Of a stretch of DNA of 64,000 bases, positions 9,764-18,266 are shown one piece after another. The notes under the pieces are model-generated. The model worked only from the letters and a program-made list of their open reading frames with translations, was not told where the DNA came from and ran no database searches. The DNA comes from Hydrogenophilales bacterium (lineage in GTDB: Bacteria; Pseudomonadota; Gammaproteobacteria; Burkholderiales; Eutrophovitaceae), in NCBI GenBank assembly GCA_902627495.1, contig CACOJS010000007.1:1-64000 (forward strand). The letters are read 5' to 3'. A program made the position numbers and the translations under genes. The first letter of the stretch is position 1; each line of letters begins with the position of its first letter.

Positions 9764-9961
9764 ATGAATGCAGAGTTTACAGCCCTAGCAGAGAAAATTG
9801 AGCAGCTTATTGAAAACTGCAATAAACTGAGGGCCAATAACCTTGGTCTACGTCAAAAAATTGCTAACATGCGCAGCGAAAATAATAATCTTAATCAGAA
9901 GGTTAGTATCGCTATCTCTAAATTGGAAAAACTTATGGATGAGACAAGCTCGGATAAATAG
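9764..9961 (+). CDS. ZapB-like coiled-coil protein (TIGR02449-type)
   Basis: A 65-aa, almost wholly helical protein with heptad repeats of Leu/Ile (LAEKIEQLIENCNKL, then RQKIANMRSENNNL). It matches the small coiled-coil family that precedes zapA in many gamma- and betaproteobacteria and resembles the division factor ZapB. An earlier in-frame TTG at 9728 would add 12 residues, but it lies in the -35 box of the apparent promoter, so ATG 9764 is chosen. There is no Shine-Dalgarno before this ATG. The stop overlaps the zapA GTG by one base, which suggests coupled translation and a shared role at the Z ring. Function is inferred. Confidence 0.8.
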   Translation: MNAEFTALAEKIEQLIENCNKLRANNLGLRQKIANMRSENNNLNQKVSIAISKLEKLMDETSSDK

Positions 9962-10275
9962 TGTCAAAAGTCAATACAACCAATATCAATGTTACAATAC
10001 TTGGGCGACAATTCAGTGTCGCATGCAACGAAAAAGAAAAAGAAGAGTTGCTTAGAACTGTAAAATTTGTCGATACCCGAATGCAAAGCATCCGTGACAA
10101 TGGTAAAGTTATCGGGGTTGAACGGATAGCAATTATGGCTGCATTAAATATTGCTCATGAATTATTAACCACAAAACTAGAGGGCAACTTGGATATTGGG
10201 GAATTGAAGGGTAAGATCTTGTCGGCTACTGAAGCCATAGAGCGTTCATTGACTGCACAAGACGAACTGTTTTAG
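9961..10275 (+). CDS. zapA: Cell division protein ZapA
   Basis: Small FtsZ-bundling protein, 104 aa, the usual length. The N-terminal globular domain shows the characteristic INVTILGRQFSVAC segment and an E-rich helix, EKEKEELLRTVKFVD, followed by a region typical of the family, RIAIMAALNIAHELL, and a C-terminal helix for tetramer formation. The GTG start overlaps the stop of the upstream coiled-coil gene by one base. The stop codon abuts the 5' strand of the 6S RNA closing stem, as in other proteobacteria where zapA precedes ssrS. Confidence 0.93.
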   Translation: MSKVNTTNINVTILGRQFSVACNEKEKEELLRTVKFVDTRMQSIRDNGKVIGVERIAIMAALNIAHELLTTKLEGNLDIGELKGKILSATEAIERSLTAQDELF

Positions 10276-10453
10276 GGCCCCTGCGGTGTTTGTCAAGGTT
10301 TAAATATTTTTGAACCAATGTATAAATATAGGATTGCTGACTAAAATAGTGCTGTTGTGTGAATCCTAAATGGAAGCACCTGAAGCACTTGGAAAGCAAA
10401 CCACTTTGAACCTTCGGTTCAAGATACTGACCTAACGGCATCTGCGGGGGCTC
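10275..10453 (+). ncRNA. ssrS: 6S RNA
   Basis: About 180 nt between zapA and the EVE gene. The ends pair: GGGCCCCTGCGG at 10275-10286 pairs (with G-U wobbles) with CTGCGGGGGCTC near 10442-10453. The 3' half carries the conserved segment ACTTTGAACCTTCGGTTCAA, which resembles TTGAACCAAGGGTTCAAGG of E. coli 6S RNA, and a following GGCATCTGCGG close to the E. coli end. 6S RNA mimics an open promoter and holds sigma-70 RNA polymerase in stationary phase. Position after zapA is the conserved location. Exact ends are estimates from the stem. Confidence 0.88.
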
Positions 10454-10500
10454 AATTTTCAGCAGGAACATAAAGGTTCATCAATTAGAAAGGTTTGTGT

Positions 10501-10959
10501 ATGAATTTTTGGCTTATGAAGTCTGAGCCACAAGTCTTCAGTATTAATGACTTAGCCCAAAGACCTGGTAAAGTAGAGCCTTGGGACGGTATTCGTAATT
10601 ATCAGGCTAGAAACTTCATGAAGGATAATATGCAAATAGGAGATAAAGCTTTTTTTTATCACTCCAGTTGCCCAGAGCCCGGTATTGCTGGCCTGATGGA
10701 AATCAGTCAAACCGCATTCCCGGATGCCACCCAGTTTGACCCGACCAATAAATACTTTGATGCCAAAGCTACTCTGACAAAGCCACGCTGGTTTAATGTT
10801 GAGGTTAAGTATATAAAAAAAATTCGTCTAATCACCTTATCATCTCTCCGAGCTAATCCCAGGTTAGCAACTCTACAAATCCTAAAAAAGGGTAATAGGT
10901 TGTCGATTACCCCCGTTACCTTGCAGGAGTGGGATGAAATTATGACTATGATCAAATAA
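10501..10959 (+). CDS. EVE domain-containing protein
   Basis: A 152-aa single-domain EVE/PUA-like protein (formerly DUF55), of the group thought to bind modified bases in RNA or DNA. The N-terminus NFWLMKSEPQVFS, the following PWDGIRNYQARNFM and the FFYHSS segment are the family hallmarks. An earlier in-frame TTG at 10495 exists, but ATG 10501 gives the canonical start. The gene sits between 6S RNA and a TauE permease, as in many betaproteobacteria. It replaces the ygfA gene that follows ssrS in enterics. Substrate unknown. Confidence 0.9.
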   Translation: MNFWLMKSEPQVFSINDLAQRPGKVEPWDGIRNYQARNFMKDNMQIGDKAFFYHSSCPEPGIAGLMEISQTAFPDATQFDPTNKYFDAKATLTKPRWFNVEVKYIKKIRLITLSSLRANPRLATLQILKKGNRLSITPVTLQEWDEIMTMIK

Positions 10960-10962
10960 TCT

Positions 10963-11760
10963 GTGGACTGGATACTCATCTATATCTTAATAGGTATCGT
11001 GGTAGGGTTTATTGCGGGTATGCTTGGAATAGGGGGGGGTACAACTCTGGTGCCACTATTAGTATTCGTCTTTACAGCAGAAGGATTTAATAGTGATAAA
11101 ATTATTCACCTTGCATTGGGCACTACCATTACTTCTATAATTTTCACCTCCATTTCAAGCGTCAAGGCACATCATTCCCGTGGAGTAGTAAGGTGGGATA
11201 TTTTTCGGAAGGGCACACCCAGTTTAATCTTAGGAACTTTGTTGGGCACTTTTGTTGCGGATATTTTGAATTCCATATCTCTAGCAATTTTTTTTGTGGC
11301 TTTTGTGTATCTAACCTCGATACAACTTTTTTTTGATTCAAAAAAAACCATCAGAAGAAACCTCCCTGGAATTACTGGTATATGTATTACTGGATTTTTC
11401 ATAGGTGCAATTTCCAGCCTTGTGGGGGCAGGAGGAGGGGTATTGTCAATCCCTCTGATGGTGCTATGTGGCATCCCAATCATCCAAGCAGTCGGCACAT
11501 CAGCAGCTCTCGGATTCCCCATCGCACTAGCCGGGAGTGCTGGCTATCTTTACCACGGACTTGGGGAGCCTTTACTACCACCTTTGTCGGTAGGTTATAT
11601 CTATATTCCTGCTCTAATTGGCATAACAATTGGAACATTCTTTACCGTTCCAATTGGTGCTAGTATGGCTCACCGTATGCCAGCTAATTATTTAAAAAAA
11701 ATATTTGCAATTTTGCTTTTTTTTCTAGCTACCAGAATGGCTTGGGAGTTTTTATCGTAA
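10963..11760 (+). CDS. TauE/SafE family sulfite/organic anion permease
   Basis: Integral inner-membrane protein of 265 aa with about eight predicted hydrophobic helices and the two internal repeats typical of TauE/SafE (GMLGIGGGTTLVPLL near the N-terminus and SLVGAGGGVLSIPLM in the second half). The family exports or imports sulfite, sulfoacetate and related anions; the substrate here cannot be read from sequence. The GTG start at 10963 lies three bases after the EVE stop, so the two are co-transcribed. It converges on the matB-like gene with a gap of 19 bp. Confidence 0.88.
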   Translation: MDWILIYILIGIVVGFIAGMLGIGGGTTLVPLLVFVFTAEGFNSDKIIHLALGTTITSIIFTSISSVKAHHSRGVVRWDIFRKGTPSLILGTLLGTFVADILNSISLAIFFVAFVYLTSIQLFFDSKKTIRRNLPGITGICITGFFIGAISSLVGAGGGVLSIPLMVLCGIPIIQAVGTSAALGFPIALAGSAGYLYHGLGEPLLPPLSVGYIYIPALIGITIGTFFTVPIGASMAHRMPANYLKKIFAILLFFLATRMAWEFLS

Positions 11761-11779
11761 ACAAACCTTTATTAAGCCT

Positions 11780-13315
11780 CTAATTCTTTGTTTGCTTATT
11801 TTCTTTAAAAGCAACTATCTCTGGAATACTATTTAATTTTTCCCTTATAAGGTTTTTTTGTACCTTGCCCATCGCATTTTTTGGTAGTTTTTCTACCTCA
11901 TAAATTAATTTTGGAACTTTATAATTTGCCAAGTTCTTTGCAAGATTTTCCAAAATTTGTTGCTCATTTGGCTTTTCGCCTTGTTTCCCAACAATAATTG
12001 CAATAGCTACCTCTCCAAAATCATGATGGGGTACGCCAACTACAGCAACTTCTTCTATTTGGGGAAATTTTTCCAATAACTGCTCTATCTCTTTCGGGTA
12101 AACATTGTATCCCCCTGAAATTATCATATCTTTTGATCTACCAACGATCGAGAGATAACCCTTCGGGTTTATAAAACCAAGGTCTCCAGTTTTGAACCAT
12201 CCATCTTTGGAAAAATCTGTTTGTAATTTTTCAGGCATACGCCAATAGCCGGAAAAAAGGCTAGGACCCGTAATTTGAATACTACCTATTTCGCCAAGCT
12301 CCAATGGTTTGTCGAGATCGCCTACTATACGTAGTTTATAAGATTTTAAGGGGAAACCGACTGTTCCCTCCAGACGATCACCATCTAAAGGGTTTGATGT
12401 AATAATGCCGGCCTCTGACATTCCATATCTCTCAAGAATTCTATGACCGGTAAGCTTTAAAAAAGCCCCAGCGGTTTCAACTGTTAGTGGTGCCGACCCT
12501 GAAATAAATAATCTGATATTTCTACATTGATCTACGTTTAAAGTTTTTTCTCTTAGCATTCGCTGGTAGTAAGTTGGTACTCCCATAAAAACGGTGGCCT
12601 CAGACAATTTTTTTACAACATGTTTAGCTTCAAATTTGTCATGCCATAAGATTTTAGCTCCCGCGATTAATGATGTGTGAAGAGCGACAAAAAGACCATG
12701 AATGTGAAAAATCGGCAGAGCATGTAAAAGTGTATCCTTGTCTGAAAACTGCCATAGCTCTACAAGTAACGACGCATTTTCCGCCAAATTACCGTGAGTC
12801 AACATGGCCCCCTTGGAGCGGCCGGTAGTTCCAGATGTATAGATCAGTGCAGCAACGTCGTTTTTTTTTCTGGTTACTATGTTGCAGTCGGGTAATACGT
12901 TTGTTTTATTGTTTTCAATATCCTCGAGCACTACTAGGGATAAATCACCTATTTCCTTAACTAGTTTTTCCAACATGTCATGCGAATTTACATCACAAAC
13001 AACAATTTTAGGCTCTGAGTTTGACATAAAATAGAGGACCTCACTACCGCTATAAGCTGTATTCAAAGGGGCATAGACAATCCCCGCTTTAAGACAAGCT
13101 AGATATAGAGCTACTGCCTCTGGGCTCTTACCAACTTGAACAAGAAGTCTATCACCGGGAATTAAACCATAAGATACCAATTGTGTAGCATATGACGACA
13201 CCTTATGAGACAAATCCTCATAAGTTAATACCTTCTTGGCCGACTCAATTGCCACTTGTTTAGGATACCGCAACATATTATTATGAATTAGTTGGTAAAA
13301 GTTATGATTTTTCAT
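11780..13315 (-). CDS. matB: Malonyl-CoA synthetase-like acyl-CoA ligase (MatB type)
   Basis: ANL-superfamily adenylating enzyme, 511 aa, predicted to make malonyl-CoA from malonate, ATP and CoA. Visible are the P-loop YTSGTTGRSKGAMLTHGN, RYGMSEAG, KTGDLGFINPKGYLSIVGR, the hinge/GYNVYP segment SGGYNVYPKEIE and the catalytic lysine K484 in NAMGKVQKN. Overall sequence, including RYGMSEAGIITSNP (MatB has RYGMTET), fits MatB best; methylmalonate or another short dicarboxylate is possible. The start overlaps the upstream carboxyltransferase stop by 4 bp, so it is the last gene of the eight-gene operon. Its pairing with a malonate-decarboxylase-like gene supports malonate as substrate. Confidence 0.8.
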   Translation of the reverse strand: MKNHNFYQLIHNNMLRYPKQVAIESAKKVLTYEDLSHKVSSYATQLVSYGLIPGDRLLVQVGKSPEAVALYLACLKAGIVYAPLNTAYSGSEVLYFMSNSEPKIVVCDVNSHDMLEKLVKEIGDLSLVVLEDIENNKTNVLPDCNIVTRKKNDVAALIYTSGTTGRSKGAMLTHGNLAENASLLVELWQFSDKDTLLHALPIFHIHGLFVALHTSLIAGAKILWHDKFEAKHVVKKLSEATVFMGVPTYYQRMLREKTLNVDQCRNIRLFISGSAPLTVETAGAFLKLTGHRILERYGMSEAGIITSNPLDGDRLEGTVGFPLKSYKLRIVGDLDKPLELGEIGSIQITGPSLFSGYWRMPEKLQTDFSKDGWFKTGDLGFINPKGYLSIVGRSKDMIISGGYNVYPKEIEQLLEKFPQIEEVAVVGVPHHDFGEVAIAIIVGKQGEKPNEQQILENLAKNLANYKVPKLIYEVEKLPKNAMGKVQKNLIREKLNSIPEIVAFKENKQTKN

Positions 13316-14478
13316 GAGTTTAATATTTCATCTACTACTCTACTTTTTAGCAGATCAGTCGAACCGCCCCCCTCAAAAACTTTTTTATCTGCTCCTAAAA
13401 TTTCACCAACAACTGTTTTCGGTAAAAGAGTAATTTTTGAATTTTTCTTTGCTTTCACTACACTTGCCACCGAGCATAACGCCACATATATACCACCACC
13501 AGCAAGCCCATCAATAATAACTTCTACGGATATATCCCTCGATTTGGCATCCGCTATACACAGGCCAACATGAGATAAAAAATCAGACAAAACTAGTTTT
13601 TCTTCGGATAGTGTCATGATATGACTTGGTGAATTTAACGTAATTGATAAATTACCTCCATCAGGGAACCTAAGCAAATTATCAGCTAGAGAATAAGCCT
13701 CCCGTACCCCTACTGGATTCCCATCTCCCACCTTTGACTTAGACTTTGGTTCTATCAGTCTTTTTTGTGTTTGTCCCAAGAGCCTATTGCCTAGAGCAAC
13801 ATGAGACTTTGACAAATCTAATTTCGCGTTATCATTGTTTAGTAAAAAATGGTTTATTTTAGCTTTATAGGCTGAGCACCTGTCATCACAAATATCGTGG
13901 AACGCACCAGCTTCAAGCCTAGCTACTCCTCCCAAATAATGGGTCGCTACGTTTGGTTTTAATTTGGGATTTATTTTACTATTACCTATACCCCTAATAA
14001 TCTTCGGTCCAGACATTCCATAAGATGCATGACGACTGGCTAAACGATACCCGCAGCTTGCAGCAATCATACTCGCCCCACCAAAACAATTTTTGAGAAC
14101 AATCGCCATCATCGGTTGTCCTTCTAATCTCGCTTTTAATATTTCGGCGAACATTAACCGGAACGCCCCTAGTGCTTTATATCCCTCTGTTAATCTAGCC
14201 CCACCAGAATCTAGTAGCAAAATGATTGGAGTACTGTTATCTCGGCTGCATTTCAGAACTGCCGACAACCTTGTGCTCTCAGCAAAGCCAAAAGTTCCAC
14301 CATGAACTTTTCTATCAGTTAAAACGACTTCTGCAGTTTTACCTGCAACCTGACACCTTCCAATATACAAAGCCCCATGTGTTTCAAAATACTTTATCTG
14401 GCTTCCAAATAACTTCTTAGCTTGTTCAAAACTAGTTAGATCCGAAAACCGGCTAGCGTCTTCTACAGCATGCACCAT
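13312..14478 (-). CDS. Fused malonate decarboxylase beta/gamma-like carboxyltransferase
   Basis: A 388-aa crotonase-fold carboxyltransferase with two domains. Residues about 30-225 resemble the beta subunit (MdcD/MadC): LLLDSGGARLTEG, KNCFGGASMIAASCGYRL and YGMSGPKIIRG supply the oxyanion-hole glycines. Residues about 250-388 resemble the gamma subunit (MdcE/MadD): GVREAYSLADNLL and DGLAGGGIYVALCS. In known malonate decarboxylases these are usually separate proteins acting on malonyl-S-ACP, yet no ACP, CoA-transferase or biotin-carrier gene is present here. With MatB next door it may decarboxylate malonyl-CoA itself. It overlaps the M20 gene by 16 bp and matB by 4 bp. Confidence 0.72.
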   Translation of the reverse strand: MVHAVEDASRFSDLTSFEQAKKLFGSQIKYFETHGALYIGRCQVAGKTAEVVLTDRKVHGGTFGFAESTRLSAVLKCSRDNSTPIILLLDSGGARLTEGYKALGAFRLMFAEILKARLEGQPMMAIVLKNCFGGASMIAASCGYRLASRHASYGMSGPKIIRGIGNSKINPKLKPNVATHYLGGVARLEAGAFHDICDDRCSAYKAKINHFLLNNDNAKLDLSKSHVALGNRLLGQTQKRLIEPKSKSKVGDGNPVGVREAYSLADNLLRFPDGGNLSITLNSPSHIMTLSEEKLVLSDFLSHVGLCIADAKSRDISVEVIIDGLAGGGIYVALCSVASVVKAKKNSKITLLPKTVVGEILGADKKVFEGGGSTDLLKSRVVDEILNS

Positions 14479-15593
14479 TGACAGACTATATCTTCATACG
14501 CAGCGGCGGCAGTTTCAATTGCACCGAGCTCGCAATACTCATCTGTCTGATGAGCCAATTCGGGTTTACCTGGACCCATTATAATAGTTGGAGGATAACT
14601 ATAGGCCTCGTTTAATGCTGCTGCATCTGTAAAATATGTCGCCGTTTTTGGATCTGGCTTCTCACCGATGAGTGGAGACATAATTCTATAAATTTCCTGT
14701 ACCCAAGGGTCACTAGGTTCAGTAAATACCGGACCTACATCTAAAATTGTTTCCAATGTAACATCACTGTCAAGCGCATTCTGCAACGCCTCTTTGATTT
14801 TGTCATGAGGCGAGCTCGGAACAGTGCGAATATCTATTCCTATAGCTGTCTCATCTGGCACGGAATTAATGTTTAATCCTCCATTAATCGTCCCAACATT
14901 CAATGATGCTTGACCCATTAAATGATGGGGGTCATTTTCAAATTTAAATTTTTCTAGTGCCACTAATACTCTGGCAGCTTTATACGCGGCATTTACTCCT
15001 TTTTCTGGCATTGATCCATGGGCCGTTACCCCATGAGTTTTAGCACTTATCCAATAAGCCCCCTTGTGGCCCAACATAGGGTAATTAGAAGTCGGCTCTC
15101 CTACCAAAACCGCACCCACTCGGCCAAGCAAACCTGGAGTGGCCACCAAACCAAAGGCACCTTGACATCCAGTCTCTTCCCCTGCCGTAAAAACCAACTC
15201 TAAACCGGGAGACCTATCGAGTTTTTTACCAAGCCCTGCTATTGCCGCAACAAAGGCGGCTATTCCCGACTTCATATCACTTGTTCCTCGCCCAAATAAT
15301 TTTCCCTGATCAGTTTCTCCATCAAAGGGCGGTTTCTCCCATTTTGCAATTCCAAGGGGTACTGTATCTAAGTGACCTGTGAAACAAAGGGGTAACTTAT
15401 TTTCCGCCCCACCAATCCTAGCTACAAGATTAGCTCGATTGGAGGCTAACTCATGATACTCCACCACAAATCCCTCTTTTTCCAATAGTGCTCCCAAGGT
15501 TTGTGCACAAGCAGTTTCATTACCCGGTGGATTAATAGTGTTCATCCTGACAATTTGTTTAGTAAGTTCGACTGCTAGATTACTTTTTCCCAT
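14463..15593 (-). CDS. M20 family metallo-amidohydrolase (ArgE/DapE-like deacylase)
   Basis: A 376-aa zinc-dependent peptidase/deacylase. Metal ligands and catalytic residues are visible: GHLDTVP (H74, D76 partner), GRGTSDMKSG (D106), GEETG (E139 catalytic, E140 ligand), GEPTS (E166) and AHQTDEYC (H348). The lid domain with HGVTAHGSMPEKGVNA is intact. The family hydrolyses N-acyl amino acids such as acetylornithine and succinyl-diaminopimelate. Location inside a Liv-type importer operon, away from arginine or lysine genes, argues for a catabolic role on an imported N-acylated compound. It follows livF by 21 bp. Substrate is not determinable from sequence. Confidence 0.85.
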   Translation of the reverse strand: MGKSNLAVELTKQIVRMNTINPPGNETACAQTLGALLEKEGFVVEYHELASNRANLVARIGGAENKLPLCFTGHLDTVPLGIAKWEKPPFDGETDQGKLFGRGTSDMKSGIAAFVAAIAGLGKKLDRSPGLELVFTAGEETGCQGAFGLVATPGLLGRVGAVLVGEPTSNYPMLGHKGAYWISAKTHGVTAHGSMPEKGVNAAYKAARVLVALEKFKFENDPHHLMGQASLNVGTINGGLNINSVPDETAIGIDIRTVPSSPHDKIKEALQNALDSDVTLETILDVGPVFTEPSDPWVQEIYRIMSPLIGEKPDPKTATYFTDAAALNEAYSYPPTIIMGPGKPELAHQTDEYCELGAIETAAAAYEDIVCQWCML

Positions 15594-15614
15594 ACGCTTT
15601 TCCCCAGATTTAAT

Positions 15615-16334
15615 CTATTCTCCCTGTCCAAAATAGGCTGCCTGCATTTGACTATTACTTTTCAACATACTAGACGTGCCGTGTGCTACAACCTGTCCTT
15701 GAGCGAGAACATACCCATAATCAGATATCTCCAAAGTTTGCTTGACGTTTTGCTCAACTAAAAGGACTGTAATACCTCTCTCTTTAATTTTTTGAATTAC
15801 TTTAAAATTTTCTTTGACAAAAAGAGGAGACAGACCGAGAGACGGCTCATCTATAATCAATAGTTTTGGGGCTCCCATCAAACCCCTGCCGATAGATAGC
15901 ATTGCCTGCTCCCCCCCCGACATCGTCCCCGCTAACTGCTGACCTCTGTTTGCTAGTTGAGGAAAAATACTCAAAACGCCTTCCATGCGATCTTGTGCCT
16001 TAGCTTTGCTCTTTTCGAGAATTGCTCCTATCAACAGATTTTCTCTCACTGTTAATTTAGGAAAGACTTTTCTCCCTTCAGGTATTGTTGAAACGCCCTG
16101 CCTTACTATATTATGGGTTTCTATGTTAGTTATTTCTTTTGTTTGATAAAAAACCTGTCCCTTTCTAGCTGGCGTTAAGCCTAACAAGACACGAATTAAG
16201 GTTGATTTACCAGCCCCATTTGCACCTAGTAGACAAGTTATTTTACCTGGCTGAACTTTAAGAGATACCCCTGTTAACACATCCGCCTCATCATATCCAG
16301 CATAAATATTCTGAGTTTCTAGCATACTTTCCAT
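15615..16334 (-). CDS. livF: Branched-chain-type ABC importer ATPase LivF
   Basis: Cytoplasmic ATPase of a HAAT-family importer, 239 aa. Walker A GANGAGKST, Q-loop region, signature MSGGEQAMLSIGRGL, Walker B LLIIDEPSLGL and the switch segment LLVEQNVKQTLEISDYGYVL are typical of LivF. It lies two bases after livG. The LivF assignment rests on size and on the SGGEQ signature form; the actual substrate of the system need not be leucine or valine. Confidence 0.9.
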   Translation of the reverse strand: MESMLETQNIYAGYDEADVLTGVSLKVQPGKITCLLGANGAGKSTLIRVLLGLTPARKGQVFYQTKEITNIETHNIVRQGVSTIPEGRKVFPKLTVRENLLIGAILEKSKAKAQDRMEGVLSIFPQLANRGQQLAGTMSGGEQAMLSIGRGLMGAPKLLIIDEPSLGLSPLFVKENFKVIQKIKERGITVLLVEQNVKQTLEISDYGYVLAQGQVVAHGTSSMLKSNSQMQAAYFGQGE

Positions 16335-16336
16335 GC

Positions 16337-17113
16337 TTAATCTTCTCCTAAATAAGCTGCCCTAACATCTTTATTCGTCGATACATCCCTGTAATCACCC
16401 TCTGCTATTTTTTTTCCGTAGCTCAAAACTATACATCTATCCGTGACTCTCTCAATAACGTTCATTTCATGCTCTATTAAAATTACTCCCAATTTTGGTG
16501 TTTTAATTTTTATTTCCATAAGGTCGGTCATAAAATCACGCGTCTCTTCATGAGTCATACCGGCAGAAGGCTCATCAAGTAATAAAACGCTCGGCTTACT
16601 TATTAAAGCCCTACACACCTCTATGCGTCTTCTATCTATCATGGAAAGCTTTCCAATGGGTTGATAAATGTTATCGATTAATTTCGGGTTGAAAAATGCT
16701 AGAATTTCTTCTGCCTGCTCCAGTCGATTTTTTATATCTGCTCTTAAATTGCTGCGACGAAATACATTAAAATAGATCGAGGTATTAAGGTGCATCGCGT
16801 CACCAATAACCAAGTTGTCAAAAACTGACAAGCCAATGGCTAACCTCAGACGCTGAAAAGTTCTTGTAATTCCATTTCTGTAAATATTTTGGGGACTTGA
16901 ATGTGTTATTTCTTTGTTTCTAAGCAATACTGATCCACTATTTTTCTTATAAAGACCGGTTATAGCATTGAAACAAGTGGTTTTCCCAGAGCCATTTGGC
17001 CCTATAAGACCAAGTAAGTCCCCTTCGCCAAGTTTGAAATCCAGGTTAGACAGAGCCGTTAGACCCCCAAATCTAACCGTCAGCCCCTCTACTTGTAATA
17101 AACTAGTTTTCAA
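16337..17113 (-). CDS. livG: Branched-chain-type ABC importer ATPase LivG
   Basis: Second ATPase of the importer, 258 aa. Walker A GPNGSGKTT, ITRTFQRLRL (the LivG-type Q-loop surroundings), a signature-region variant KLSMIDRRRIEVCRAL, Walker B VLLLDEPSAGM and HEMNVIERVTDRCIVLSYG are visible. The signature lacks the usual SGGQ wording (LSMIDRR instead of LSYGQQR), a mild deviation. The start is TTG inside the end of livM, overlapping by 11 bp. Confidence 0.88.
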   Translation of the reverse strand: MKTSLLQVEGLTVRFGGLTALSNLDFKLGEGDLLGLIGPNGSGKTTCFNAITGLYKKNSGSVLLRNKEITHSSPQNIYRNGITRTFQRLRLAIGLSVFDNLVIGDAMHLNTSIYFNVFRRSNLRADIKNRLEQAEEILAFFNPKLIDNIYQPIGKLSMIDRRRIEVCRALISKPSVLLLDEPSAGMTHEETRDFMTDLMEIKIKTPKLGVILIEHEMNVIERVTDRCIVLSYGKKIAEGDYRDVSTNKDVRAAYLGED

Positions 17114-18266
17114 GCTTTCTCTCGCGCCCCCAAGTTCGGTAGAAGCTCCTTAAGCCTCTTTTTAACAAGCCCTCTGGCCTGTAGACCAGGACTAATATCA
17201 CAAGAATCGAAAAAAGCAGAAACCTGTATTCCTGAATAAACTGCAGTTTTTCGGGTAATACTATTATCAAAAAAGATGCAGGAATTACTCCAAGTGGATT
17301 ACCAATACCACCCAAGATCACTATCGAAATTAAAATTAGAGAATCGGCAAAGGTAAAATTGGTCGGGGCTATATGGCCCAGCATCTGGGCATATAAACCA
17401 CCAGCAAGCCCAATGAAAAAATTACCTAACGTGAAAGCAAGAATCTTCCAAGCAGCTATGTTGATCCCAAAGCAAGAGGCCACGGTCTCATCCAATCGTA
17501 CAGCATCTAGATGCAAACCTAACCAAGATTTCTCTATAAGTCGAGTTATAATGAATACAACTAGCATGAGCAATAGTGCTGCTATAACATAACTCAGGTA
17601 GAAAGAACTACCTAGTAACGGCTCGTTGAAATCCAACCCAAAAAATTTAAAACTGGCTATCTTAAGCCCCTGGGGCCCACCCAAGGTATCATTTATCTCT
17701 AAAAACGTTTTAAATAACAGAGCAAATGCAATCGTAACCAAGGCCGCATAATGTCCACGAGTTCTCAACACTGGCAATATAAGCAGAGAGCCTATTATTG
17801 CCGCCATTAAACCACCGAGTAAAATTACCAGGACATTCGGTATCGATTGGTTGGTTAAAACAGCAACTGTATATCCTCCAACTCCCAAAAATGCAGCTCC
17901 GGCAAAATTAGTCAATCCGGTATATCCCAGTTGCAGGGTGAGCCCTAAACAAGCTGTGGCGTAAATTGCAACTGATGCGATCATAAACAATGCGAAATGC
18001 TCATGCCGGCAAAAGACTATTGCAATAATCACCGGCGACACAATAGTTAAATAAAAAACACAAGGATGTTCTCGATAAACCTGATCAATTTTGTGTGGGA
18101 TTCCTCGACCCTTTGCAATGAAAAATCCAAGTATCCCTAGCCCTATAATAGCCCCCAATAGCATCTCTTTTTCTACTATTAAAAAAGCTACAACTAAAAT
18201 TGTTGTTATTGTGCTAGTTAAAAGTATTTCACAATACGTTACTAGGTATTTATCTTGCTTTTTCAT
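17103..18266 (-). CDS. livM: Branched-chain-type ABC importer permease LivM
   Basis: Inner-membrane permease of 387 aa. About ten hydrophobic segments are seen, and the conserved GLTNFAGAAFLGVGGYT motif near residue 135 and a C-terminal GGIGNPLGVIPASFLI region identify LivM. The N-terminus is longer than the minimal LivM core, with about two extra helices before the core. Its start overlaps the livH stop as ATGA, so translation is probably coupled. Confidence 0.9.
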   Translation of the reverse strand: MKKQDKYLVTYCEILLTSTITTILVVAFLIVEKEMLLGAIIGLGILGFFIAKGRGIPHKIDQVYREHPCVFYLTIVSPVIIAIVFCRHEHFALFMIASVAIYATACLGLTLQLGYTGLTNFAGAAFLGVGGYTVAVLTNQSIPNVLVILLGGLMAAIIGSLLILPVLRTRGHYAALVTIAFALLFKTFLEINDTLGGPQGLKIASFKFFGLDFNEPLLGSSFYLSYVIAALLLMLVVFIITRLIEKSWLGLHLDAVRLDETVASCFGINIAAWKILAFTLGNFFIGLAGGLYAQMLGHIAPTNFTFADSLILISIVILGGIGNPLGVIPASFLIIVLPEKLQFIQEYRFLLFSILVILVLVYRPEGLLKRGLRSFYRTWGRERKLEN

